From CAVPUA01 sp963828015 (GTDB lineage: Bacteria > Actinomycetota > Actinomycetes > Mycobacteriales > Jatrophihabitantaceae): DNA of 64,000 bases. The number at the start of each line of letters is the position of its first letter. Within the stretch, counting starts at the first letter, position 1. Below the pieces are notes generated by a model that was not told where the DNA came from, made no database searches, and saw nothing but the letters and a program-made list of their open reading frames with translations. This document shows, piece by piece, positions 30,350 through 38,292 of this stretch. The translations under genes and the position numbers were made by a program. Where the stretch lies: contig CAWHCD010000004.1 of NCBI GenBank assembly GCA_963828015.1, forward strand, positions 744,001 to 808,000, written 5' to 3'.

Positions 30350-30951
30350 GATCATGAGTTCGATCTTCGCTCAGCGCTGGCTCGTGGCGAGTGTCGCTTG
30401 GTCTATCAGCCGATCTAGAACCGCTTGGCGTGCGGATCGCGGTCGACGACCTTGGCACGGGGTACTCATCCGTGGCCTATCTGCGCCAGTTCCCGGTCGA
30501 CTGTTTGAAGATCGACCGCATGTTCACCAACGCCATCACGACCTCGCCCGAATCCAAGGCGCTCGTCAGTACCCTCGTACAACTCGGCAAGGATCTGGGC
30601 CTATCCACCCTCGCCGAGGGAGTCGAGACCACCGACGAAATGGACCTGCTCCGGGGCGCGAACGTCGACCAGGCCCAAGGGTTGCTCATGGGTCGTCCAC
30701 TCGATCCAAAGAGCGTCGAAACCCAGCTTCTCGAGCCCTGCGCCCGGCCGCTGCGCTCAGTTCGGTACGGGCGGCGCCGGGTCATTCGGATCGGGTACTC
30801 GGGGGTCATCGGGCACCGGAACAGGTTCGGGAACGGTCATATTCTTCACCGCCTTCTTCGTGAGACTTGGGGAGCCGCGTATGTCCGCGAACTCACGTCA
30901 GGGGCCAGACCTCGACGACGCCGTGTCCAACCGCGCAGGGCGTGTGACTGA
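30350..30951 (+). pseudogene. EAL-domain phosphodiesterase, internally deleted
   Basis: The 5' piece encodes the start of an EAL domain (DHEFDLRSALARGECRLVYQ, then PI and a stop at 30416). A different frame then resumes with EPLGVRIAVDDLGTGYSS, CLKIDRMF and LAEGVETTDEMDLLRGANVD. The roughly 120 residues in between, including the EAL signature and the first metal ligands, are missing. The junction is at about 30413-30419. The 3' tail past VETQLL is not EAL-like and overlaps the next gene. No cyclic-di-GMP hydrolysis can be expected. Confidence 0.8.
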
Positions 30952-31216
30952 CCTGCTCGATGGCGGCGCTGAGGCTGTCGGCTTCGATCAGCGCGAAGCC
31001 GGCCACGGGTAGCTCGGATTTGAGAAAGGGTGCGGCGACCGTGCTGACGCCGTCGTCGTCGCAGTTGCGCACCTGCACGGGCGCTCCGGCGATGCCCATG
31101 ACCGCGCCGCATTGCCGCAAGCGCTGGTCGTGAGCGTGCGCGGCCTGCATGACTTCTTCGCGCGTGGCGTCGTAGCCGGCTTGGTCGCCGTAGCCAATGG
31201 TGATGAACGTTGCCAT
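30893..31216 (-). CDS. YciI/YCII-related protein
   Basis: A 107-residue dimeric alpha/beta-barrel protein of the YCII/DGPF type: MATFITIGYGDQAGYDATRE at the start, a conserved-type His-Asp in AAHAHDQRLRQCGAVMGIAG. The C-terminus VAGFALIEADSLSAAIEQVS carries the family fingerprint around the second beta strand. ATG 31216 was chosen over upstream in-frame starts because the fold begins there. These proteins often accompany ECF sigma factors, but none is near. The role is unknown. Confidence 0.7.
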   Translation of the reverse strand: MATFITIGYGDQAGYDATREEVMQAAHAHDQRLRQCGAVMGIAGAPVQVRNCDDDGVSTVAAPFLKSELPVAGFALIEADSLSAAIEQVSHTPCAVGHGVVEVWPLT

Positions 31217-31384
31217 GACGTGACTATGCCCATTTGGGCCGCGCGACAACCTCGCCCATCGAGGTATGGATTCGGACGTCGGTCGTCGATTCACGAGATA
31301 ACACGGTTTGAACTCGAAGCCCTGCGGGTACGAGGCCCCTCGACCGCAGCGGCAAAGGCCCGCTGCCTGAGATGGGAGATCGAA

Positions 31385-31540
31385 ATGATCGTGCTCGGCC
31401 TGGTGCTACTTATCCTCGGCTTCGTCTTCGCGGTCCCGATCCTCTGGACGCTCGGCATCATCCTGGCCATCGCCGGCGTCATCCTCGCGCTGGTCGGCGC
31501 GGGTGGCCGTGAGGTGGCCGGGCGCCGGCACTGGTACTGA
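31385..31540 (+). CDS. DUF6131-like small hydrophobic protein
   Basis: A 51-residue membrane peptide: MIVLGLVLLILGFVFAVPIL at the start, a second hydrophobic helix (WTLGIILAIAGVILALVGAG) and the basic end GRRHWY. This pattern is that of small actinobacterial DUF6131-type proteins. GGGAGA precedes the ATG by 6 bp. The gene stands alone. Function is unknown; such peptides are often stress-inducible in streptomycetes, which is only an association. Confidence 0.7.
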   Translation: MIVLGLVLLILGFVFAVPILWTLGIILAIAGVILALVGAGGREVAGRRHWY

Positions 31541-31574
31541 TCCGATAGGGCGCGGCCGCCCCGGCTCGCTCGAT

Positions 31575-31760
31575 CTATGCTGCGCGGACCAGCAGGTCGC
31601 GGTAGTCGTAGAAGCCGTCTCTGAGCGGCGCTTCGTTGCTGGGCCCGGTCGCGAGTCGCAGTGGCACGGATCGGCTGATGAGCGCTGACTTCTCGGCGAC
31701 GGGCTGCTCGGTGGCTCGCCTGGTCCTGCTCCTGGCGCGGCTGCGAAGTCGGATGCGCAT
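31575..31760 (-). CDS. 61-residue Arg-rich small protein, unknown
   Basis: The frame begins MRIRLRSRARSRTRRATEQP, so the N-terminus is strongly basic; the rest is neutral and ends YDYRDLLVRAA. Support for a real gene is contextual: ATG 31760 has AAGGA at a good distance, a 12-bp hairpin sits in the leader (31788-31820) and a plausible promoter lies at 31829-31858. No homologue is recognised. The first residues resemble an amphipathic or nucleic-acid-binding segment. It could also be a leader peptide. Confidence 0.35.
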   Translation of the reverse strand: MRIRLRSRARSRTRRATEQPVAEKSALISRSVPLRLATGPSNEAPLRDGFYDYRDLLVRAA

Positions 31761-31787
31761 ATGCGTTCCTTCGGAGGAGAAGTTAAA

Positions 31788-31820
31788 CGCCCCCAGTCGT
31801 CGGGGGTTCGACTGGGGGCG
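31788..31820 (-). promoter_or_regulatory. leader hairpin ahead of the 61-codon gene
   Basis: A perfect 12-bp stem (CGCCCCCAGTCG / CGACTGGGGGCG) with a 9-nt loop is followed on the minus strand by TTTAAC and then the ribosome-binding site. It may act as an attenuator or a transcript-stabilising structure. Confidence 0.45.
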
Positions 31821-31828
31821 CAGGTATG

Positions 31829-31858
31829 AGTCTAAACCTAACGCGGATTTCATATCAA
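31829..31858 (-). promoter_or_regulatory. putative promoter for the 61-codon gene
   Basis: On the minus strand TTGATA (31853-31858) and TAGACT (31829-31834) are separated by 18 bp, a fair housekeeping-type match. Transcription would begin just upstream of the hairpin. Confidence 0.35.
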
Positions 31859-31860
31859 GG

Positions 31861-32621
31861 CCCGTAATAAAACGTTACACAAGTTGCACGGAAAGTGACC
31901 GTTTTATCGTCTGAGCCGCCATAGTTGCCGGAAACGGTGACTGTGTGCAATCATTGTTGAAGTCAGAGCACGGCCTGGTTCACGGGGAACGCACGGGGGT
32001 TCGTCTCCTCTATCACCGAGTCGGCACTGACTACCGGCCCAGATCGGCTCCTCGGGGGATGAGCAACGGTCACGTAGGCCCGCCGACATCACGTGCTTAG
32101 TTGTGCGCATCGCCCCGCCGCATTCGGGGGAATAGCGGCGGGGCTTTCGCATCTGCATCGCTGCCGCCGCACGCCGCCCGCCTGCCGGCCGCCAGGGAGT
32201 CCGCGCTCGCCACGCAGGTACGGCAGTCCCATGATCACTGGCCCGCAAATGAGCACGGCTCACGAGAACGTGATAAACGAAGCCTAAGAACGTCGACAGC
32301 GAGCCGGGTCCGAGCCCTACGGTTTTGCTCCGGCGGGGTGCGGGATCGGGGTTGCGTGAGTAGTCCCCCTGTCATGCGCCCAGCCCGCATCCCGTCCATC
32401 GAACACGTTTAGCCCATCGCGCGGGCGGGGTAGAACCATAGTGACCGCCCCGACCCGTCCGCGTTCCCCCGCACAGACGGCCGGGGCGGCCCGATGCCTC
32501 CACCGGGGGGTGGGCGCAGTTAGGCCCTGAGCCGTCGCTCGGGGCCTGCTGTCGTGTTGGCGGGATGGCGCCGGGCGCGGTCAGTCCGCGGGGATGGCCT
32601 GGATCGCCAAGGAGGCGCCCC
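31861..32621. other. gene-poor stretch
   Basis: About 760 bp with no supportable gene. It contains the terminator-like hairpin at 32112-32144 and a second imperfect GC-rich hairpin near 32443-32495 (CCGCCCCG ... CGGGGCGG arms). Open frames here have no ribosome-binding site or recognisable product. It is the tail of the decayed zone behind tRNA-Thr. Confidence 0.5.
32112..32144. terminator. orphan rho-independent-type hairpin
   Basis: GCCCCGCCGC and GCGGCGGGGC form a perfect 10-bp stem with a 13-nt loop, followed by CTTTCGC. No gene that it would terminate is recognised upstream on the plus strand. Confidence 0.55.
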
Positions 32622-33575
32622 TTACTGCCAGGCGCCCTTGGCGTTGAGGCTCTCGTCCACGCCGAACAACTCCGCCGACCAGAGCATCCGCTCGTTGAGT
32701 GTCTTCGGATAGACGTAACGGGTGTCGGCCAGGACGCCCGGCACGGCATCGCGTACCTCTTCGATCGTCTCGCCCGGGCCGAAGAAGCCCTCGTTCTCGG
32801 CGAAGGTGACGTGCGAGGTGTGCCCGCCTTCGAAGGAGAGGATCTCGCCGGTCAGCTCGCACTGATCACTGACCAAGTAGGCGGCACCGATCGACACCTT
32901 CTCGGGCGTCATCGTCTCGAACAGCCAGGCCATGTAGGGCGTTGCCGCATCGGCCGTTCCGTGCATGCGGGTGCGCGCCGACGGCGACAGCACGTTGACG
33001 TGGATTCCGCTGGGCGCACCGGCGACCGCGAGGGTCCGCGCCAGGCCGAGGTAGCCGCTCTTCGCGGTGGCGTACGCGATGGCGCCACCGATCCCGTACT
33101 TGGCGCCCGACGTGGTGAAGACGATGCGGCCGTACCCGCGTTCGGCCATGTGTGGCCAGGCCGCGCGCGACAGCCAGAAGCCGGCGTAGACGTTCACCCG
33201 CAGGCACAGGTCGAAGTCCTCGGTGGCCAGGTCGGGGACGGCCCCGCCCGGCGGCACGGTGCTCGCGTTGTGCAGGACGGCGTCGATCCGGCCGTAGGCG
33301 GCGAGGGTCGCCTCGACCGCGCCGATCGAGCCCGCCTCGGTGGCGAGGTCGGCGGTGTAGGCCGTGGCCACCCCGCCGGCGGCCCGGATCTCCTCGACGA
33401 CGGCCTGGGCGACAGTCGGATCCCCACCACTGCCGTCGACCTCGACGCCGCTGTCGGCGACGACGACCTGCGCCCCGCGCGAGGCGAGCAGGCGCGCGTG
33501 GGACCGGCCCAGACCGCGCCCGGCACCGGTGACCAAGATGGCCTGACCGTCGAATCGGACGTCATTGACCGACAT
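32622..33575 (-). CDS. short-chain dehydrogenase/reductase
   Basis: NAD(P)-dependent oxidoreductase of 317 residues. The nucleotide motif is TGAGRGLG (16-23), NAG is HNAS near 102-105, and the catalytic residues are Ser156, Tyr168 and Lys172 (YATAKSG). The C-terminal 80 residues form an extension (HTSHVTFAENEGFFGPGETI and on) seen in actinobacterial SDRs of steroid or fatty-acyl metabolism. It is last in the unit BVMO-cupin-esterase-SDR, so it may oxidise the alcohol released by the esterase. ATG 33575 has GGAG upstream. Confidence 0.88.
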   Translation of the reverse strand: MSVNDVRFDGQAILVTGAGRGLGRSHARLLASRGAQVVVADSGVEVDGSGGDPTVAQAVVEEIRAAGGVATAYTADLATEAGSIGAVEATLAAYGRIDAVLHNASTVPPGGAVPDLATEDFDLCLRVNVYAGFWLSRAAWPHMAERGYGRIVFTTSGAKYGIGGAIAYATAKSGYLGLARTLAVAGAPSGIHVNVLSPSARTRMHGTADAATPYMAWLFETMTPEKVSIGAAYLVSDQCELTGEILSFEGGHTSHVTFAENEGFFGPGETIEEVRDAVPGVLADTRYVYPKTLNERMLWSAELFGVDESLNAKGAWQ

Positions 33576-33622
33576 GGGTGAACTCCGTTCATCGTGAAGG
33601 GTGGATGCGGGTTTTGCCGGTA

Positions 33623-34528
33623 TTAGCTCAATCCCCGCAGGAACTCACCGATACGGCTGATCGCCATGTCGGCTTCGGGCATGGACCCGGCGAACATCTG
33701 AAAATCGTGCTGCATCTCTTCGAAGACATCGAGCCGCACCTCGACGCCCGCGGCCCGAGCCTTGGCGGCCAGCCGAATCGAGTCGTCGTAGGTGATCTCT
33801 GCATCGCCGACCTGCAGATAGAGCGGGGAGAGGCCATGCAGGTCCGCGTACAGGGGCGAGGCGATTGGGTCGGTCGGATCCTGCCCGGCCAGGAACTGCC
33901 GGGCGCACTCCCGGCTACTGGCCTCGTCCTGGATCAAATCGCTTTGGGCGAGACGGGCCGCGTTCGGGCCGGTGAAGGCCAGGTCGACCCAGGGCGACAT
34001 CAAGGCGGCCGCCCCGGGCACCGGCAGGGCGTCGTCGCGGCTCTTGATCATGAGCGCCAGCGCCAGCCCACCGCCGGCTGAATCGCCGACCGCGGCGATA
34101 TTCGGCGCCGCGAAACCCTGGGCCAGCAGCCAGCGGTAGGCGGTCAGGGCGTCGTTGACCGGGGCGGGATGCGGATGTTCCGGCGCCAACCGGTAGTCAA
34201 CGTTCAGCGCCCGGCAGTTCGCGGCCTTGGCGATGTGACCGATCAGCTTGCGGTGGGAGTTCATCGAGCAGTAGCCGTAGCCACCGGCGTGAAAATAGAT
34301 CAGCACGCGGGTCGCGTCCGCGCCGGCGGGGATGACCCACTGCGCCGGCAGGTCGCCGATCTGCAGCAGTTCGTAGTCGACGTCGGCAGGCTCGGCGGTC
34401 AGGTCGCCCTGTTGCTCCGCGCCGGCTCGGCGCTGGGCCAAGGTGGTCGGCACGGGCTCGGCGCTGGCCCGCTGCCGGCGCGCCTGCGCCATACTCTGGT
34501 GAATGGCGACGGCCTCGGGGCTGATCAC
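33623..34528 (-). CDS. HSL-family alpha/beta-hydrolase (esterase)
   Basis: Carboxylesterase of the hormone-sensitive-lipase family, 301 residues. The oxyanion motif is HAGGY (80-84, a variant of HGGG), the nucleophile is Ser150 in GDSAGGG, the acid is in GDAEITYDD (around 248) and the base is His274 in MQHDFQMF. The GTG start at 34528 lies 11 bp after the cupin stop. In this operon it is a natural partner of the Baeyer-Villiger enzyme, hydrolysing the ester or lactone formed. The substrate is unproven. Confidence 0.88.
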   Translation of the reverse strand: MISPEAVAIHQSMAQARRQRASAEPVPTTLAQRRAGAEQQGDLTAEPADVDYELLQIGDLPAQWVIPAGADATRVLIYFHAGGYGYCSMNSHRKLIGHIAKAANCRALNVDYRLAPEHPHPAPVNDALTAYRWLLAQGFAAPNIAAVGDSAGGGLALALMIKSRDDALPVPGAAALMSPWVDLAFTGPNAARLAQSDLIQDEASSRECARQFLAGQDPTDPIASPLYADLHGLSPLYLQVGDAEITYDDSIRLAAKARAAGVEVRLDVFEEMQHDFQMFAGSMPEADMAISRIGEFLRGLS

Positions 34529-34539
34529 AAGGCGCGAGT

Positions 34540-35022
34540 CTAGGCCGGGTCGGTACCCAGCATCACGAACACCACCACAACCGGCTCAGGCCCGAGGTTG
34601 CGCCAGCCGTGCACCGTGCCGTTCTGAACGATCAGATCACCCGCTCGGAGCACAGTCTCGGACTCGTCCTCGAGCACCAGCGTCAGTTCGCCCTCGAGCA
34701 CCACCCCGAAGTCGGTCGAGTCGGTTCGGTGCATAGCGATCCGGGCGACGGGGTCGACGTCGGCGTCGCCGGCGGCCAAGCCGAATCCGCTCGGGATCTG
34801 CATCCGGTGCACGCGGGTGCCATTGGGCGGCGGGTATAGATCGCCCTCGGTATCGGTGCCCGAAGGGGTGGGCACACCGGCACTGTCGGTCGACCAGACG
34901 CGGGCGAACTCCAGTCCGGGCATCGCGGCGATGGTGTAAACGTTGGGCGTCGGGCCGTCCTCGACGACGAGGGACCGGCCATCGGCGCCGATGCCGGTTA
35001 CGACGCGGCGGGGTGCCGGCAT
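34540..35022 (-). CDS. cupin-domain protein
   Basis: A 160-residue single-domain cupin. The barrel motifs are visible as MHRTDSTDFGVVLEGELTLV (partial HxH...E) and GDLIVQNGTVHGWRNLG. One His of motif 1 is replaced by Thr or Asp, so metal binding may be altered. A family of small cupins with this RVVTGIGADGRSLVVEDGPT start is frequent in catabolic clusters. The start overlaps the stop of the monooxygenase (ATGA), so the two are translationally coupled. It may be an isomerase, dioxygenase-like enzyme or sensor; the sequence does not decide. Confidence 0.8.
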   Translation of the reverse strand: MPAPRRVVTGIGADGRSLVVEDGPTPNVYTIAAMPGLEFARVWSTDSAGVPTPSGTDTEGDLYPPPNGTRVHRMQIPSGFGLAAGDADVDPVARIAMHRTDSTDFGVVLEGELTLVLEDESETVLRAGDLIVQNGTVHGWRNLGPEPVVVVFVMLGTDPA

Positions 35023-36647
35023 CAGTCGTGGCGCGTCGGCTGCGGTGCCTCGGCGAAGAAGCCCGCGTACTCGCGTTCGCGCTCCTCGGCCATCATCGAG
35101 AGCATCAACAACCGCCCGCCCGGGTTGTTCAAGAACTTCTTCGGCTTGCCGGGGATGTTGGCCCCGAAGAAGAAGCTCTTCTCACCGAAGGGCTGCTTGG
35201 AGGAGTACGCCTCGACCATGTCGTCCCAGGTCTTCTGGACCTCGGCCGGGACCTCGACGGTGCGGTAGTCGTGCTTGCGCATGAACTCGAAGATGCCGTG
35301 GATGAACTCGGACTGGTCGCCGTTGTAGCGGGGGTTGTTGCCCGCACCGCCGTGCGGTCCACCGGGGAAGAACATGTTCGGGAAGTTGTGGGTCATCACC
35401 CCCAGGTAGGTCAGCGGACCCTCGGCCCAGAAGTCGTTCAGGCTCAAGCCATTGCGGCCGGTGATGCCCAGGCGCAGCATCGCTCCCGTGCCGAAGTCGA
35501 AGCCGGTGGCCCACACGATGATGTCGAACTCTTCTTCACCGTCGGTGGTCTCGATGCCCGTCTCGGTGACCCGCACCATCGGGGTCTCGCGCAGATCGAC
35601 GAGATGGACCTTCGGGTTGTTGAACGCCTCGTAGAAGCCGGTAACGAACGGCGGGCGCTTACCGGCGTACAGGTGATCGTTGGGGATCAGCTTCTCGACC
35701 GTCGCCGGATCCTTGACGATGCTGCGGTATTTCTCCTCCAGGAACGTGCACCATTCCTTGTTCGCCGCAGGGTCGCTGAGCATGTCGGTGTAGTTCGAAC
35801 TGAGCTTGGCGAAGCCGGGGGAGCGCCAGATCGTCTCGTAGAACGCCCACCGCTCCTCCTTCGTGTCATCGAAGGTGTTGCGCCCGGACGGCTCGTGCAT
35901 GAAGCCGCTGATCGAGGTCGCCAGCCGGTCGCGCATGTATTCGAAGTTGGCCTTGATCTCAGCCTCTTCCTCAGGCGTGATCGGCCGGTTGTTCAGTGGC
36001 ACGGCCCAGTTCGGGGTGCGCTGATAGACCGTCAGCGACGCGACCTCATCCGCGATCACCGGGATGACCTGCACGCCGCTCGAGCCGGTGCCGATCACCG
36101 CAACTCGCTTGCCCTTGAAGTCGACGGGCTCCTTCGGCCATAGGCCGGTGTGGTGGGCGATGCCCTTGAAGTTCTCGCGCCCGGGCACGTCGGGGAAGTA
36201 GGGCACGGAGAGCACGCCGGTCGCGTTCACGACGAACCGAGCTCGCACCTCGTAGCCGTCCTCGGTGCGCACGGTCCAGGCCGCGGCCGCCTCGTCCCAG
36301 GTCTCGGACTTCACCCGGCTGTTGAAGCGGACGTACTGGCGCAGGTCGAAGCGGTCGACGACGTGGTTGAAATAGCGCTCGTTCTCGGGCTGGCCGGTGA
36401 AGACCTCGGGCCACTCCCATTCCTGGAACAGTTCCTTGGAGAAGAAATAGCCGTAGGTGTAGCTCTCGGAGTCATAGCGGCAGCCGGGGTACTTGTTCCA
36501 GTACCAGGTGCCGCCGACGCCGCTTCCGGCCTCGAGCATCTGCACCGAGAAGCCGGCCTCACGGGCCAGGTACATCTGGTAGATACCGGTTACCCCGGCG
36601 CCGACGATCAGCAGGTCGACGTCGATGTCGTTGCCCTGGTTGCTCAT
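35022..36647 (-). CDS. Baeyer-Villiger-type flavin monooxygenase
   Basis: FAD- and NADPH-dependent monooxygenase of 541 residues that inserts oxygen next to a ketone. It has the FAD motif VGAGVTG (15-21), the following GVGGTWYWNKYPGCRYD segment, the type I BVMO fingerprint FKGIAHHTGLWP (160-171) and the NADPH motif VIGTGSSGVQ (near 183-192). The late ATGFDFGTG motif is also intact. It leads a four-gene unit with cupin, esterase and SDR. The native ketone is unknown; related enzymes accept cyclohexanone-like or steroid ketones. Confidence 0.92.
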   Translation of the reverse strand: MSNQGNDIDVDLLIVGAGVTGIYQMYLAREAGFSVQMLEAGSGVGGTWYWNKYPGCRYDSESYTYGYFFSKELFQEWEWPEVFTGQPENERYFNHVVDRFDLRQYVRFNSRVKSETWDEAAAAWTVRTEDGYEVRARFVVNATGVLSVPYFPDVPGRENFKGIAHHTGLWPKEPVDFKGKRVAVIGTGSSGVQVIPVIADEVASLTVYQRTPNWAVPLNNRPITPEEEAEIKANFEYMRDRLATSISGFMHEPSGRNTFDDTKEERWAFYETIWRSPGFAKLSSNYTDMLSDPAANKEWCTFLEEKYRSIVKDPATVEKLIPNDHLYAGKRPPFVTGFYEAFNNPKVHLVDLRETPMVRVTETGIETTDGEEEFDIIVWATGFDFGTGAMLRLGITGRNGLSLNDFWAEGPLTYLGVMTHNFPNMFFPGGPHGGAGNNPRYNGDQSEFIHGIFEFMRKHDYRTVEVPAEVQKTWDDMVEAYSSKQPFGEKSFFFGANIPGKPKKFLNNPGGRLLMLSMMAEEREREYAGFFAEAPQPTRHD

Positions 36648-36747
36648 TTTTGGAACTCCAGATCCAGATATGACACTTGAGTTTCAGTAAACGTACTGCG
36701 GGCATCCGCGAGCGACAAGGCCCACTTTTCGTGCCGGCGCCCGAGAT

Positions 36748-37077
36748 TCAGGGCGTCGACCACTCGCTGGGCACGTGATCCGGGATCGCGACGCCATCGA
36801 AGCGCACGGGCACGACGACCCGGCCATCGGGCAGGGAGACGAACTCCAGCGTCTCGTCCTGGGCCAGCACCTGCTGGGCCAGCCGGGCGACGCGGTTGGT
36901 GAACTGGGCCAGCAGGTGGATCGGCGCATCGCCGTAGAAGACTGCGGCGAAGCGTACCTGCGCGCCATCGGGGTTCAGCTCGAGGTAGCCGACCGGGAAG
37001 CGGCCCTCGCCGCCTTCGGTGAACAGCGCCAGATGCTCGTCGTCGGGCACCTCGAAGCGGAGCACGATCGTGGTCAT
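36748..37077 (-). CDS. conserved hypothetical protein in the BVMO cluster
   Basis: A 109-residue soluble protein, alpha/beta in pattern: MTTIVLRFEVPDDEHLALF, then VGYLELNPDGAQVRFAAVFY, and the end LPDGRVVVPVRFDGVAIPDH. No family is recognised. ATG 37077 has AAGGGAG 10 bp upstream; a longer in-frame start at 37131 is less likely. It precedes the monooxygenase by 100 bp in the same direction, so it may be the first gene of the catabolic transcript. It could be a small binding or modulating protein. Confidence 0.6.
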   Translation of the reverse strand: MTTIVLRFEVPDDEHLALFTEGGEGRFPVGYLELNPDGAQVRFAAVFYGDAPIHLLAQFTNRVARLAQQVLAQDETLEFVSLPDGRVVVPVRFDGVAIPDHVPSEWSTP

Positions 37078-37160
37078 CGTGGTCTCCCTTCGGCTGAGCT
37101 CGATACCAGTGTCGCGCAGAAACCGTAGCAATGGAGATCGAGATCCCGTGACGTGGAAAT

Positions 37161-37172
37161 GTAAATATTTAC
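37161..37172. promoter_or_regulatory. AT-rich palindrome in the divergent promoter
   Basis: GTAAATATTTAC is a perfect 12-bp palindrome in the 214-bp gap between two divergent operons, which is far more AT-rich than its surroundings. It is a good candidate operator; no regulator gene is adjacent. Confidence 0.4.
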
Positions 37173-37291
37173 GAGGTCACGATTCGGTACCTATTGATTT
37201 CTCCCCGGCTGGAATTCGGTGGGCGCGGACGTAACGTCGCGACGTCGCACGAATTACTTGCATCGCGCAACCAATGGCATGAGGAGACAAC

Positions 37292-38227
37292 GTGAGCGAA
37301 CCAAAGGTCTGGCCGCAGCAGGAGCTCGGCAAGGAGCTCAACAACTGGGGCCGATGGGGCGACGACGACGAGATGGGCACCCTGAACTTCGTCACGCCCG
37401 AGAAGCGGATCGCGGCGGCGAAGCTGGTCAAGACCGGCAAGGTCATCGACGTCGGCATCGCGTTCGACAAGAACGGCCCGTGGCTCGCCGGCGGATGGCG
37501 GATCAACCCGGTCCACGTGATGACCCTGCTGCCCTCGGACACCGCGATGTCACCGGACGGGCTGATCTCGGCCGATGACATGGTGGTCATGGGCTTGCAG
37601 GCGGCCACCCAGTGGGACGGCCTGGGCCACGTCGGTTATGGCGGGTTCTTCTACAACGGGGTGCCCGCGGCCGCCGTCAACAACTTCACCGGCGCCAGCC
37701 GCAATGGCTTCGAGAAGGTCGTCACGGGCCTGATTTCGCGCGGCGTGCTGCTCGACATTCCCCGGGCCAAGGGTGTCGATCGCCTCGACGGCTCGTACGA
37801 GGTCACCGCCGCCGACCTCGACGAGGCCGCCGCGCGTCAGGGAGTGAGCGTCGAGTCCGGCGACATCATCATGCTGCGTACGGGCTGGCAGAAGTGGTTG
37901 CGTGAAGGCAACCGCGAGAAGTACATGTCCGACCCGCCCGGGCCGGGGCTGAGCGTGGCCCGGTGGCTCTATGACCACGAGGTCGCGGCGCTGGCGATCG
38001 ACCAGTGGGCCGGCGAGGTCAACCCGGCCTGCGTCCCGGGCGCCAGCATCCCGTTCCACCAGGTCGTCATTCGCGACATGGGCCTCACGCTCGGCGAGAT
38101 CTTCGACTTCGAGGACCTCGCCGATGACTGCGAGGCCGACGGTGTCTGGGAGAGCCTGTTCTGCGGACAGGGCCTGCGGGTCACCGGATCGGTCGGATCA
38201 CCGCTCACCCCGCTGGTCCTGAAATAG
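37292..38227 (+). CDS. cyclase-family protein (metal-dependent hydrolase)
   Basis: PF04199-type protein of 311 residues, related to kynurenine formamidase and isatin hydrolase. The N-terminal WGRWGDDDEMGTLNFVTPEK segment is typical of the larger actinobacterial/proteobacterial branch. The metal-site region reads TQWDGLGHVGYGG near residues 107-119, and VESGDIIMLRTGWQKWL is the conserved middle motif. GAGGAGA precedes the GTG at 37292. It is followed by the CoA-transferase gene and faces the BVMO operon, so it may hydrolyse a ring-opened intermediate. The reaction is inferred only from family. Confidence 0.85.
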   Translation: MSEPKVWPQQELGKELNNWGRWGDDDEMGTLNFVTPEKRIAAAKLVKTGKVIDVGIAFDKNGPWLAGGWRINPVHVMTLLPSDTAMSPDGLISADDMVVMGLQAATQWDGLGHVGYGGFFYNGVPAAAVNNFTGASRNGFEKVVTGLISRGVLLDIPRAKGVDRLDGSYEVTAADLDEAAARQGVSVESGDIIMLRTGWQKWLREGNREKYMSDPPGPGLSVARWLYDHEVAALAIDQWAGEVNPACVPGASIPFHQVVIRDMGLTLGEIFDFEDLADDCEADGVWESLFCGQGLRVTGSVGSPLTPLVLK

Positions 38228-38292
38228 GGCGGCCGCTCGCTGGCATTCAGGTCTTCGAGTTCGCCAGCTACGTCGCCGGTCCCACCGGCGGC

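Noticed and set aside
31904..32263. A 119-codon minus-strand frame
   Set aside because: No ribosome-binding site, no recognisable product, and it runs through a terminator-type hairpin.
37140..37190. A nested palindrome CGTGAC...GTCACG around the GTAAATATTTAC core
   Set aside because: The outer arms are not symmetric about the same centre; only the inner 12 bp is a true palindrome.
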